From positions 7,032-58,928 of the forward strand of contig JAPLKK010000130.1 of NCBI GenBank assembly GCA_026388115.1: a DNA stretch of 51,897 nt. The letters run 5' to 3'. The stretch's first letter is position 1; each line of letters begins with the position of its first letter. Position numbers and translations under genes: made by a program. The stretch is from Elusimicrobiota bacterium (GTDB lineage Bacteria; Elusimicrobiota; Elusimicrobia; UBA1565; JACRDR01). The notes beneath the pieces were generated by a model. It saw nothing but the letters and a program-made list of their open reading frames with translations, did no database searches and had not been told where the DNA came from. Positions 33,940 through 43,265 of the stretch are shown here, piece after piece.

Positions 33940-34713
33940 ATGAACATAGCGGTCATCCTCAGGCAGGTCCCGGACACCGAGGCCGTCGTCCAGCCGGACG
34001 CGGCCCGGCCCGGCAGCATCCAAGAGGCGGAGCTCAAGTTCGTCCTCAACCCGTTCGACGAGTACGCGGTGGAGGAAGCGGTGAAGATCACCGAGAAGGC
34101 CGGGGGCGACGCCGTGGGCTTCTGCATCGGCCCCGACCGCTCCGAGGCGGCTATCCGCGGCGCCCTGGCCGTGGGCCTGCGCCGCGCGGTCTTGATCACG
34201 GACGCCGCGGCGGTGGAGGCGGACGTGGTCACGCAAGGCCGCATCCTGGCCGCGGCGATCAAGGGCTTCGCGCCCGAGCTGATCCTCTGCGGCCGCGAGC
34301 TGATCGACACGTCGGACGACGCCATGGCCGCGGTCGTGGCGCACTTCCTGGACATCCCGCACGTGCTCGAAGCGGTCAAGATCGAGGTGGACGGCGGCAA
34401 GGCGACGGTCACCCGCGAGGTGGAAGGCGCCGACCTCGAGATCGAAGCCCGGCTGCCGGTGGCCGTCTCCTGCTGCAAGGGGCTCAACGAGCCGCGCTAC
34501 CCGAAGATCCTCGACATCAAGCGCTCCCGGACGAAGGAGATCAAGCGGCTCACCCTGGCCGAGCTCGGGCTCGAGTCTCTACCCGCGAAGAGCCGGGTCG
34601 TGGAGCTCCGGCTCCCGCCCGCCCGGCCGAAAGGCATCCGGGTGGACGGAGAGCCCGCCGTCGCGGCGGGGCAGGCGGCGGAGTGGCTGTCCAAGACAGC
34701 CAAGGTGGTTTGA
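33940..34713 (+). CDS. etfB: Electron transfer flavoprotein beta subunit
   Basis: 257 residues, typical EtfB/FixA. The N-terminus MNIAVILRQVPDTE and the LNPFDEYAVEEAVKI segment are diagnostic. The family signature region VTREVEGADLEIEARLPVAV and the CGRELIDTSDDAMAAVVAHFL nucleotide-binding part are present. It forms a heterodimer with the next gene product and takes electrons from the acyl-CoA dehydrogenase. It lies 5 bases after that gene and 1 base before etfA. Confidence 0.94.
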   Translation: MNIAVILRQVPDTEAVVQPDAARPGSIQEAELKFVLNPFDEYAVEEAVKITEKAGGDAVGFCIGPDRSEAAIRGALAVGLRRAVLITDAAAVEADVVTQGRILAAAIKGFAPELILCGRELIDTSDDAMAAVVAHFLDIPHVLEAVKIEVDGGKATVTREVEGADLEIEARLPVAVSCCKGLNEPRYPKILDIKRSRTKEIKRLTLAELGLESLPAKSRVVELRLPPARPKGIRVDGEPAVAAGQAAEWLSKTAKVV

Positions 34714-34714
34714 A

Positions 34715-35689
34715 ATGGGCGGCATACTGGTTTGGGCCGAGACGTCGAAGGACGGGATGCGCAAGGCGACCCGCGAAGCCGCGGCCGTGGGCCTGAAGCT
34801 GGCCGAACAGACCGGGGCGCCGCTGGCCGCGGTCGTCTGCGGCGCGACGCCGGAGGCGGCCGCCGGGCTGGGCCGGCTCGGGTTCTCCAAGGTGTACGCC
34901 GCGGCCGGACCCGCGTTCGAGAAGTACTCCAGCGAGGCTTACGCCGCGGCGGTCGCGGACGCGGGCGCGCGCATGGGAGCGGACGTATTCCTGATGGGGG
35001 CTACCGCGCTCGGGCGCGACCTCTCGGCGAGCCTGGCCGCGCGGCTCGACGCGGCGCTGGCCACGGACGTGACCGACATCCAATGGGGCAAGACCCCGCT
35101 GACGGTGATCCGGCCCGTCTACTCCAGCAAGCTCCTCGCCGTGACCGAGCTCGCGGCGGAGCGCAAGGTGCTCTCGCTGCGCCCGAACGTCTTCCACGCG
35201 GGCGCGGAGCGCGAGCAGACCGCCCAGGTCGAGCCGCTCCCTTGCGAGGCCGCGAACATCCGCGCGCAGGTGCTCCGGGCGATCGAGGACGCCGGGGACG
35301 CCCTGGACGTGACCGAGGCGGACATCATCGTCTCCGGAGGCCGCGGAGTCGGCGGCCCCGACGGCTTCAAGCTCATCGCCGACCTCGCCCAGACCCTGCG
35401 CGGCGCGGTGGGCGCGTCGCGGGCGGCCGTGGACGCCGGCTGGATCCACTACAACCACCAGGTGGGACAGACGGGCAAGGCGGTCTCGCCGGTGCTCTAC
35501 ATCGCCTGCGGCATCTCGGGGGCCATCCAGCATTTCGCCGGCATGGGCTCGTCCAAGTTCATCATGGCCGTCAACAAGGACAAGGACGCCCCGATCATGG
35601 AGAAGGCCGACTTCTGCATCGTGGGAGACTTATTCAAAGTGCTGCCGATCCTCAAAGAGGAGCTGGCCAAGGTCGTCAAGACGAACTGA
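34715..35689 (+). CDS. etfA: Electron transfer flavoprotein alpha subunit
   Basis: 324 residues, the normal EtfA length. The C-terminal FAD domain is complete: SGGRGVGGPDGFKLI, then GASRAAVDAGWI, HYNHQVGQTGKAVSP, YIACGISGAIQH and AVNKDKDAPI. With EtfB it shuttles electrons from acyl-CoA dehydrogenase to the membrane EtfD-like protein encoded at the end of the operon. Its stop shares one base with the ATG of the next gene (TGATG), indicating tight coupling. Confidence 0.95.
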   Translation: MGGILVWAETSKDGMRKATREAAAVGLKLAEQTGAPLAAVVCGATPEAAAGLGRLGFSKVYAAAGPAFEKYSSEAYAAAVADAGARMGADVFLMGATALGRDLSASLAARLDAALATDVTDIQWGKTPLTVIRPVYSSKLLAVTELAAERKVLSLRPNVFHAGAEREQTAQVEPLPCEAANIRAQVLRAIEDAGDALDVTEADIIVSGGRGVGGPDGFKLIADLAQTLRGAVGASRAAVDAGWIHYNHQVGQTGKAVSPVLYIACGISGAIQHFAGMGSSKFIMAVNKDKDAPIMEKADFCIVGDLFKVLPILKEELAKVVKTN

Positions 35690-36456
35690 TGGACTACGAG
35701 ATCCTGAAGACCGACGAGAAGGACGCGGTCCTGACGGTCACGCTCAGCCGGCCCCAGGCGCTCAACGCCCTCAACTCCCGGTTCTTTCGGGAGATGGACC
35801 ACGTGCTCGCGGCGGCCGCCGCTAAGCCCGGCCTGCGGGCCATGATCGTGACCGGCGAGGGCAAGGCCTTCGCGGCCGGGGCCGACATCGCCGAGATGGC
35901 GGGCATGGACGCCGCCGCCGCCGCGGAGTTCTCGCGCGCGGGGCAGCGCACCTTCCGCGCCATCGAGGAGTTCGAGCTGCCCGTGATCGCCGCCGTCAAC
36001 GGCTTCGCCCTCGGCGGCGGCTGCGAGCTGGCCCTGTCCTGCGACATCCGCATCGCCAGCGCCGCGGCCAAGTTCGGCCAGCCCGAGGTCAAGCTGGGCC
36101 TGACGCCGGGCTACGCCGGGACCCAGCGGCTGCCGAGGCACGTCGGCGCGGGCAACGCACTGTACCTGCTGCTCGCCGGCGAAATGGTCACGGCTGAGGA
36201 GGCGCTGCGCATGGGGCTGGTGCAGAAGGTGGTGGCCCCGGAGCAAGTGATGGCCGAGGCGCTGGACCTCGCCAAGAAGATCGCCGCCAGGGGCCCGCAG
36301 TCCGTGCGCAAGGTCAAGCGCCTCGTCCGCCAGGGGCTGCTCTCGACGTTCGACGCGGGCTGCGCGATGGAGTCGACGGAGTTCGCCTCCCTGTTCGGCG
36401 GCGAGGGCGGCGAGGGCATGAAGGCTTTCTTGGAAAAACGTCAACCCAAATGGTGA
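35689..36456 (+). CDS. Enoyl-CoA hydratase (crotonase family)
   Basis: 255 residues. Hydrates trans-2-enoyl-CoA to 3-hydroxyacyl-CoA. Both catalytic glutamates are present, E113 (GGGCELALSCD) and E133 (FGQPEVKLGL), together with the CoA and oxyanion-hole segments KAFAAGADI and ALGGG. An open frame extends upstream into etfA, but the ATG at 35689 gives the canonical N-terminus (MDYEILKT) and overlaps the etfA stop. Confidence 0.94.
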   Translation: MDYEILKTDEKDAVLTVTLSRPQALNALNSRFFREMDHVLAAAAAKPGLRAMIVTGEGKAFAAGADIAEMAGMDAAAAAEFSRAGQRTFRAIEEFELPVIAAVNGFALGGGCELALSCDIRIASAAAKFGQPEVKLGLTPGYAGTQRLPRHVGAGNALYLLLAGEMVTAEEALRMGLVQKVVAPEQVMAEALDLAKKIAARGPQSVRKVKRLVRQGLLSTFDAGCAMESTEFASLFGGEGGEGMKAFLEKRQPKW

Positions 36457-36459
36457 ACC

Positions 36460-37812
36460 ATGGACTACGCGCAACGGCTTGAGAACGTCGCGGTGCTGGG
36501 CGCCGCGGGCAAGATGGGCAGCGGCATCGTGCTGCTGGTCGCCGTGGAGATGGCGGACCTGGGCCTGAAGCCGGAGAACAAGGGCAAGAAATACGTGCTC
36601 CATGCCGTGGACGTCTCGCACGCGGCCCTGTCGGGGCTGATGAAGTACATGCGGGAGCAGGCGCGCAAGACCGCGGAGAAGCGCATCGTCGCCTTGCGCG
36701 CGGTCTACGCGGACCGGCCCGACCTCGTCGAGAACCGGGACATCATCGAGCAGTACGTCTGCGACGTGCTCGACGTGATCCGCCCGGTCACCGTGCTCGA
36801 GGCGGCCTGCGAGGCCAACGTGATCTTCGAGGCCGTCAGCGAGGACGTGGAGCTCAAGGCACGGCTGCTCACCCGCGTGGCGGCCGACAATCCCCGCCGG
36901 CCGTGGGTGTTCACCAACACCTCCTCGGTCCCGATCGAGGAGATCGACGCCAAGGCCCGGCTCGGCGGCCGGATCATGGGCTTCCATTTCTACAACCCGC
37001 CCGCCGTGCAGAAGCTGGTGGAGCTCATCCGCGGCCGGACCACGCTGCCGGAGGTGGCGGAGTTCGCGCAAGCGCTCACGAAGAGCCTGCGCAAGACCGT
37101 CGTGCCCTCCAGCGACACCGCCGGCTTCATCGGCAACGGGCATTTCATGCGCGACCTGCTCCATGCCATCGCCGAGGCCGAGCGGTTGAGCCGCGAGATG
37201 CCGTTCGTGGAGGCGGTGTACGCGGTCAACCGGGTCAGCCAGGATTTCCTCGTGCGGCCCATGGGCATCTTCCAGCTCGCGGACTACGTCGGGCTCGACG
37301 TGTGCCAGTGCATCCTGCGGGTGATGGACCCCCGGCTGCCGGGGCAGAACCTGCGCAGCCCGCTGATCGACCGCCTGCTGGGCCTCGGCGTGCGCGGCGG
37401 CCAGAACCACGACGGTTCCCAGAAGGACGGGTTCCTGCGCTACGAGCGGGGCAAGCCGGCCGGGGTGTACGATCCCGAGGGCAAGCGGTACGTTCCGATC
37501 TCCGAGTTCCAGGCGACGGCGGACGCGAAGCTGGGACCGCTGCCGGAGCCGGCGCTGGCGTGGAAGGCGGCGGTACGGCATCCCGCCCGGGAGAAGGTCT
37601 TGGCGGACTTCTTCGGCAAGCTCGAGACCCTGCGGACGCCGGGAGCCGAGCTGGCGCGGCGCTACGGCGCGCGCTCGCGCGAGATCGGCCTCGGGCTGGT
37701 GCGCGACGGCGTGGCCGCCAAGGCCGAGGACGTGAACACGGTCCTGCTGACGGGCTTCTTCCACGCTTACGGACCGATCAACGACTACTTCTCCGAAAAG
37801 GTGGCGCGATGA
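36460..37812 (+). CDS. 3-hydroxyacyl-CoA dehydrogenase, long single-gene form
   Basis: NAD-dependent oxidation of 3-hydroxyacyl-CoA to 3-ketoacyl-CoA. The Rossmann site is VLGAAGKMGSG (12-22). Catalytic residues are visible: S155/S156 in TNTSSVP, H176 and E188 in GFHFYNPPAVQKLVELI, N226 in GFIGNGHF. The protein has 450 residues against about 285 for stand-alone family members. It has no hydratase domain, and the extra material is in an insertion after residue about 30 (with EQARKTAEKRIVALRAVYADRP) and an extended C-terminal domain. The next gene overlaps by 4 bases. Confidence 0.88.
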   Translation: MDYAQRLENVAVLGAAGKMGSGIVLLVAVEMADLGLKPENKGKKYVLHAVDVSHAALSGLMKYMREQARKTAEKRIVALRAVYADRPDLVENRDIIEQYVCDVLDVIRPVTVLEAACEANVIFEAVSEDVELKARLLTRVAADNPRRPWVFTNTSSVPIEEIDAKARLGGRIMGFHFYNPPAVQKLVELIRGRTTLPEVAEFAQALTKSLRKTVVPSSDTAGFIGNGHFMRDLLHAIAEAERLSREMPFVEAVYAVNRVSQDFLVRPMGIFQLADYVGLDVCQCILRVMDPRLPGQNLRSPLIDRLLGLGVRGGQNHDGSQKDGFLRYERGKPAGVYDPEGKRYVPISEFQATADAKLGPLPEPALAWKAAVRHPAREKVLADFFGKLETLRTPGAELARRYGARSREIGLGLVRDGVAAKAEDVNTVLLTGFFHAYGPINDYFSEKVAR

Positions 37813-39062
37813 ACACCGCGAACAGACCGCGACGAAAGGTGTACGTGGCCGCAGGCTACAACACCGTCTCCATGGGGACGGGCAGGAAGGAATTCAGCCC
37901 CAAGAAACCGCGCCCGGGGCTGGAAGATTACATCCAGCAGGCCGGCCGGGGCGTGTTGGGACAGATCGGCGGCGCCAAGAACGTCGACGAGGGCGTCATC
38001 GGCAACTTCATGGCTGCCCGCTTCAACAGCCAGGGAAACCTCGCCGCCCTCATCCCGGCCATCGACCCGGGCCTGCAGTACAAGCCATGCACACGGACAG
38101 AGGGCGCTTGCTGTTCCGGAGCCTTGGCGCTGATGTCCGCCGTCAAGTCCGTGCTGGCCGAGACCGCCGAGACCGTCCTGGCCGTCGGCGTCGAGGTCCA
38201 GAACACGGTGAAGGCGGTCTACGGGGCCGACATACTGGCCACGGCCGGCTGGAGCCGGGAGCGAAAGGCGGGCCACGCGTATTTCTTCCCCGGCAAGTTC
38301 AGCGACCGCGCCGGCGCCTACTTCCAAAAGCACGGGCGCGAGCGCACCCGCAAAGCCATGGCGCGCTGGTACCGCAACGCCATCGAGAACGCGCGGCTGT
38401 GCCCCACGGCCCAGGAGCACCACAACACCGCCAAGGACCTCGAGGCGCTGGCCATGGCCGAGCCCAACCCGAAGAGCTTCGTCGAGCATCTGAACTTCTA
38501 CGATTGCTCCAAGGTGTCCGACGGCGCCTGCGCCGCGGCCGTCCTCTCCGAGGAGGGGCTCCGCCGCGCGGGCATCCCGAAGAGCGAGGCGGTGGAGATC
38601 GTCGCCTGGGGACAGGTGGAGGCCGACCTCACGCGAGCGCCGGAAGACCCGACCCGTCTCGAGACCACGCGGCAGGCGGTCGAACAGGCGCTCAAGGCGG
38701 CGGGCGTCGCCACAGACCGGCTGCGCACCGTCGAGGCCCACGACTGCTTCACCATCGCGGGGCTCATGGCGGTCGAGGCCATCGGTTTGGCCAAGCCCGG
38801 CGAGGGGCCCGATTTCGTGCTGGCCGGCGAGACGTCCCGCGGCGGGCGCGTGCCCGTCAACACCACCGGCGGCCTCATCGGCTGGGGCCATCCCACCGGC
38901 GCGACCGGCGTGCACCAAGCGGTGACGCTCTGGGAACAGCTCACGGGCAAGGCGGGCGACTGCCAGCTCGAGCCGGATGCGAAGCGGCCCTACGGCCTCT
39001 CCATCAACATGGGCGGAGACGACAAGACCGTGGTCGCCATCCTGTACCGCAAAGGCGGTTAA
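37809..39062 (+). CDS. Thiolase, SCP2/SCP-x type
   Basis: 417 residues. Thiolytic cleavage of 3-ketoacyl-CoA to acetyl-CoA and a shortened acyl-CoA. The nucleophile is most likely C101 in EGACCSGALAL. The second part has AHDCFTIAGLMAVEAIG and GGLIGWGHPTGATG, with a C-terminus KPGEG-like loop earlier and NMGGDDKTV at the end. The HDCF arrangement is that of the SCP2-type thiolase group and not of FadA/PhaA. The ATG overlaps the stop of the previous gene (ATGA); the longer open frame upstream is a shadow. Confidence 0.88.
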   Translation: MNTANRPRRKVYVAAGYNTVSMGTGRKEFSPKKPRPGLEDYIQQAGRGVLGQIGGAKNVDEGVIGNFMAARFNSQGNLAALIPAIDPGLQYKPCTRTEGACCSGALALMSAVKSVLAETAETVLAVGVEVQNTVKAVYGADILATAGWSRERKAGHAYFFPGKFSDRAGAYFQKHGRERTRKAMARWYRNAIENARLCPTAQEHHNTAKDLEALAMAEPNPKSFVEHLNFYDCSKVSDGACAAAVLSEEGLRRAGIPKSEAVEIVAWGQVEADLTRAPEDPTRLETTRQAVEQALKAAGVATDRLRTVEAHDCFTIAGLMAVEAIGLAKPGEGPDFVLAGETSRGGRVPVNTTGGLIGWGHPTGATGVHQAVTLWEQLTGKAGDCQLEPDAKRPYGLSINMGGDDKTVVAILYRKGG

Positions 39063-39068
39063 GCGCCC

Positions 39069-40973
39069 GTGCGCTGGCACACTGTAGACGCCGTCGTCGT
39101 AGGGACCGTCCTCCCTATCGCCGTCGGGCTGTTCCTGCGGACGGTCTGGGGCAAGTTCCGGCTGCTGCGGGCGTTGGCCCCGTCGCCCGAACCCGTGGCG
39201 GAGCACCCGCGTCGGTTGCGGGAGCTTTTGACCGTGTTCCTCGGGCAGGAGAAGCTCTTCCAAGACCCCGTGCCCGGGATCATGCATGCCGTCATCTTCT
39301 GGGGCTTCTGCGTGCTGCTCTTGCGCGCCCTGACCCTCTTCGGCATGTCTTTCGCCGGCTTCGAATTCCACCTCCCGTGGCTTGGCCGCGAGACCGTGCT
39401 CGGGCATTGCTACGGCCTGTCGAAGGACACGGCCAATATCGCCGTCAGCGTCATGGTGCTCGTGGCTCTTTGGCGCCGCTATGTGGCCCGCGTGCCGAGG
39501 CTGCGCAACACCGGAGCCGCCCTGTTCGTGCTGCTGATGATCCTGGGGCTGATGCTCAGCGACATGGTGTTCGAGGCGGCCCTGCGCGGCGCGATCCCGG
39601 CGCCCGCGGGGCACGCGGCCCTGCTGTTCCATTGCGTCGGCATCCTGGTGTTCTTGGCCTATCTGCCCACGGGCAAGCACATGCACGTGATCTCGTCGGT
39701 CTTCAACGTCTACCTGCGGCCCCTGCACCGCAGCGGAAGATTGACCAAGCTGGACATGGCGGATGAGAAGGTCGAGACCTTCGGCACGCCCCATATCGAG
39801 CAGCTGACCTGGAAGGACGGCCTGGACCTCTACACCTGCACGGAATGCGGCCGCTGCAATGAAGCGTGCCCCGCCAACGGCGTCGGCAAGAAGCTGGCCC
39901 CGCGCGAGATCGTGACCGCCGAGAAGGAATGCCTGCAGCGCGAGGCCGGGCGCCTGCTCCGCAGCGACGGCAAGGAGGCCGAGGAGCTGACGCCCGCCGT
40001 CGTCTCAGCCGAGGAGATCTGGGCCTGCACCGCCTGCCAAGCCTGCGAACAAGCCTGCCCCGTCAACATCTCCCACGTGCAGCGCATCAATTCCCTGCGG
40101 CGAAGCGAAGTGATGATGCAGGGGAGGTTCCCGGCGGAGCTCAAGCGGGTCTTCAAGGGCCTGGAGACGAACTCCAATCCCTGGGGCGTCGGCTCCTCCC
40201 GCCGCATGGAGTGGGCCAAGGGCTTGGACCTGCCGCTGTGGCGACAGACCAAGGGCGCCGAATACCTGCTTTACTTCGGCTGCGCCGGCAGCCTCGACGA
40301 CCGCGCGGTCAAGGTCAGCCGCAGCCTGGTCAGCCTGCTCAAGCGCTGCGGGGTCTCCTTCGCGGTCCTGGGCGAGGAAGAGCCGTGCTGCGGCGAGACC
40401 GCCCGGCGGCTGGGCGAGGAGGCCCTCGGCCAGACGCTGGTCGAGCAGAACGTCGCGCTCTTCAACGAGCTGGGGGTCAAGAAGATCCTGACCTCCTGCC
40501 CGCATTGCTACAACACGTTCAAGAACGAGTACCCGGATTTCGGCGCGAAGCTCGAAGTCGTCCATCACACCCAGCTCCTGCAGGACCTGGTCCGCCAAGG
40601 CAGCCTCAGGCCTGGCGCCGCAACGGCCGCGCGGGTGGCGATCCATGATTCCTGCTACCTCGGACGGGTCAACGGCGTGTTCCAGCCCGCGCGCGACCTG
40701 CTCGCGGCCGTCGGCGGCGTGGAAGCGGCGGAGCCCCGGCGCTCCGGCGAGCGAGGCTTCTGCTGCGGGGCCGGCGGAGGGATGTTCTGGCTCGAGGAGA
40801 AGGGGGAGCGCATCAACTACGAGCGGGTGCGCCAGCTGGCCGAGACCCAGCCCGCGGTCATCGCCACCTCCTGTCCCTACTGCCTGACGATGCTGGAGAC
40901 GGGGGTCGCCGACATCGGCCGCGAGGGCATCGCCGTCAAGGATCTGGCCGAGATACTGGACGAGGCGCGGTAA
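39069..40973 (+). CDS. EtfD-like membrane ETF:(mena)quinone oxidoreductase
   Basis: 634 residues. The first about 240 form a membrane domain with five or six helices (cytochrome b/NarI-like), including candidate haem-ligand histidines. Then come two 4Fe-4S motifs, CTECGRCNEACP and CTACQACEQACP. Two CCG domains follow, as in HdrD/GlpC: (FGCAGS ... EEPCCGETA ... TSCPHCYNTF) and (HDSCYLGR ... GFCCGAGGG ... TSCPYCLTML). This arrangement is the EtfD type, which takes electrons from EtfAB and reduces the quinone pool. The start is GTG at 39069. It ends the acyl-CoA oxidation operon, which supports the assignment. Confidence 0.88.
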   Translation: MRWHTVDAVVVGTVLPIAVGLFLRTVWGKFRLLRALAPSPEPVAEHPRRLRELLTVFLGQEKLFQDPVPGIMHAVIFWGFCVLLLRALTLFGMSFAGFEFHLPWLGRETVLGHCYGLSKDTANIAVSVMVLVALWRRYVARVPRLRNTGAALFVLLMILGLMLSDMVFEAALRGAIPAPAGHAALLFHCVGILVFLAYLPTGKHMHVISSVFNVYLRPLHRSGRLTKLDMADEKVETFGTPHIEQLTWKDGLDLYTCTECGRCNEACPANGVGKKLAPREIVTAEKECLQREAGRLLRSDGKEAEELTPAVVSAEEIWACTACQACEQACPVNISHVQRINSLRRSEVMMQGRFPAELKRVFKGLETNSNPWGVGSSRRMEWAKGLDLPLWRQTKGAEYLLYFGCAGSLDDRAVKVSRSLVSLLKRCGVSFAVLGEEEPCCGETARRLGEEALGQTLVEQNVALFNELGVKKILTSCPHCYNTFKNEYPDFGAKLEVVHHTQLLQDLVRQGSLRPGAATAARVAIHDSCYLGRVNGVFQPARDLLAAVGGVEAAEPRRSGERGFCCGAGGGMFWLEEKGERINYERVRQLAETQPAVIATSCPYCLTMLETGVADIGREGIAVKDLAEILDEAR

Positions 40974-40996
40974 GACAGCGCGCGACGACAGTCCGC

Positions 40997-43216
40997 ATGT
41001 CAAAAAATAAGAAGCACGCCCCGGAGGTGCCCCCGCCTCCTTCCCCCTTTTGGTTGCCGGCGCTCCTCTTCCTGGCCCTCCCCATCTACGAGATGCGCTG
41101 CGCGCTCGCTGAGCACGACTTCCCTCACAAGGCGACGTTCGTCCATGACCAGGTCCTGAGCGCGCTCTCGATCCTCTGCTTCGTCGCCGCCGCCGGCCTC
41201 GCGGTCAGCGCCAGAGTCCGGGACGCGGTCCGCGACCACCTGGACTCGCTCGGCCGGCGCCCTGCGCGCGCCCACGCCATCTGGTTGGGGGCGGGCTTTC
41301 TGGCGCTGTGGGCGTGGCTGTGGTTCATCCGCTATTGCCAGTACCGAAGCTTCGGGCTGGCGGTCGACACCACCGACAGCATCAGCATGGCCCATCATTT
41401 CGTGCATTTCGGGACGCTGGTCCGCCCGGCCGAGGGGATCAGCAACGGATTGTCCGAGCATTTCACCCTGCTCGAGGCGGTCTTCTCGCCGCTCACGCTC
41501 CTTTCGCGCAGCCCTGTCCTGCTGCTGCTGGCGGAGAACTTCTTGTTGGTATCGGGACCCATCGCCGTTTACGGCCTGGTGTGGACGCTGACCGCATCGT
41601 CTTTCGCCGCCTTCGCCGGTCTGCTCCTCGCGCTGTCGTCTCCGGTGTTCTACGAGGTCCTCACCGCCAACTTCTCACTCTCCTTCAACTGGCAGGGAGT
41701 CCTCATGCTCTGGGCGATGCTTTTCGCCTTGCGTCGCCGCTGGTGGAGTGCGGGGCTGTTGACGCTCCTGCTGGCCGGCTGCACCGAGGAGATGCCGGTG
41801 GTGTTCTTCGGGCTCGGCCTGTACTCGATCCACGCGCTCGGCTGGAGGCAGTGGAGGAGCTGGCTGATCGGCCTCGGGATCTGCGCAGCGAGCCTCGGCC
41901 TTTGGTTCTACGAGCAGGACGTCATGCGCCACTTCAGCGCATTGGAAGGCACGGTCGGGCGAGGGGTCCTCGTGCGGCCGGAGCATTTCCGGCTCCTCGT
42001 CCCCGAGGGGACGCCCACGGACCGCATCCTCATCGAAATCGTCTCGCACCCGCTTCGCACGTTCGCCGGCCTCTTCTCCTCCCATTACAACTTCTACCCG
42101 ACCTTGCAACTCTTGTTCTCCTCGGGGTTGCTGCCTCTGCTGTCGCCGTGGCAACTGCTCCCCTTCGCGTGCGCCGATCTTCCCCACCTCTTGGCTACAT
42201 TTCAGATCAGGCCGGAGAGCCTCCTTGGCGGCATCCCGAACGATGTCGGGTTCCAGAACTTCGGCCTCCGCTATGGCGCCATCGTGTGGGGTCCGTTGTT
42301 CTGGGCGACCGCCTACGGCATCCAAAAGGCCTACCTCTGGTTAAGCTCCAGGAAATGGGAAGGGTGGCTTCTCGTATGGGCTCTCCTCGTCGCCGGCTTC
42401 GGCTTCCGGGTCGCCCATCGCACCTTGAGCGCAGCCTCGATGGTCAAGGCACAGTGGTTCGACGCGGTTCCCGCCCTCGCCTCGCGGATACCTCCGGACG
42501 CCCGGGTCTGGACCGACGAGTGGGCTTCTCCCGTCCTGGCGAACCGCCCGTGGATCGACTCGCTGACCATGTATCGCCAGGCCCAGCACGGAAGGTTGTT
42601 CCGTCCCGACTTCGTCCTCTATCCCCGGGAGTTCTCGTACTACGCGCCCTCGCCGTACAAGCTGCAAGTGCTGACCTTCCTGGCGCGGGAGGGCTACGTG
42701 AAGGTCGCCGAGGAGTCCGATTTCCTTCTCTTGGCGCACCCGAAGCCCGATCCTCATCCGACGGCCACGCCGCAGTGGATCGAACTTCCGGCGCCACAGG
42801 AGAGGGTAGCGGCAATCTATGTCCGGGACGTGCTGACCGGAGGCGCGCAAGCGTCGTCGAACGGGCCCGGCGCGCTCGCAGAGTTACCTGATGCGGAAGC
42901 GATCAACGCCGAAGCGGAGAAACTTTCGAGCCAAGGCCGCTTCGATGAGATCGCGGATGCCTTTCGGAAGTTGATCCGCTGGGATTCCAAGCTCTTTCAG
43001 GCCCGAGTCAATCTTGGAATTACCCTCGCAGATCAACAGAAGTGGAAGGAGGCCGAGGAGCAGTTCCGGACGGCGATCGAGTTGAGCCCGAACCACCCGC
43101 AGTCCCACTTCAACCTGGGTGAATGCCTGCGGTTCCAGAACCGCATCGACGAGGCGACGACGGAGTACGCTGAAGCCAAGCGATTGGACCCCAAACACTT
43201 CGCGGCCCTTCCGTAG
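40997..43216 (+). CDS. DUF2079-type polytopic membrane protein with C-terminal TPR repeats
   Basis: 739 residues. About 10-12 membrane helices (residues about 15-475) with a DTTDSISMAHHFVHFGTL and NGLSEHFTLLEAVFSPL pattern resembling DUF2079 (glycosyltransferase GT-C-like) proteins. A soluble, probably periplasmic segment follows (about 480-625), then roughly three TPRs (about 640-739: EAEKLSSQGRFDEIADAFRK, ARVNLGITLADQQKWKEAEE, SHFNLGECLRFQNRIDEATT). The Asp in the first loop would be the catalytic or metal-binding site if it is a GT-C enzyme. The TPR extension is unusual for DUF2079. It starts 23 bases after the EtfD-like gene, but a functional link is doubtful. Confidence 0.75.
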   Translation: MSKNKKHAPEVPPPPSPFWLPALLFLALPIYEMRCALAEHDFPHKATFVHDQVLSALSILCFVAAAGLAVSARVRDAVRDHLDSLGRRPARAHAIWLGAGFLALWAWLWFIRYCQYRSFGLAVDTTDSISMAHHFVHFGTLVRPAEGISNGLSEHFTLLEAVFSPLTLLSRSPVLLLLAENFLLVSGPIAVYGLVWTLTASSFAAFAGLLLALSSPVFYEVLTANFSLSFNWQGVLMLWAMLFALRRRWWSAGLLTLLLAGCTEEMPVVFFGLGLYSIHALGWRQWRSWLIGLGICAASLGLWFYEQDVMRHFSALEGTVGRGVLVRPEHFRLLVPEGTPTDRILIEIVSHPLRTFAGLFSSHYNFYPTLQLLFSSGLLPLLSPWQLLPFACADLPHLLATFQIRPESLLGGIPNDVGFQNFGLRYGAIVWGPLFWATAYGIQKAYLWLSSRKWEGWLLVWALLVAGFGFRVAHRTLSAASMVKAQWFDAVPALASRIPPDARVWTDEWASPVLANRPWIDSLTMYRQAQHGRLFRPDFVLYPREFSYYAPSPYKLQVLTFLAREGYVKVAEESDFLLLAHPKPDPHPTATPQWIELPAPQERVAAIYVRDVLTGGAQASSNGPGALAELPDAEAINAEAEKLSSQGRFDEIADAFRKLIRWDSKLFQARVNLGITLADQQKWKEAEEQFRTAIELSPNHPQSHFNLGECLRFQNRIDEATTEYAEAKRLDPKHFAALP

Positions 43217-43265
43217 CGCAGGGCGCGACTACCGGTTACGCGACGCGTGGCGCGCAATGAGCAGG

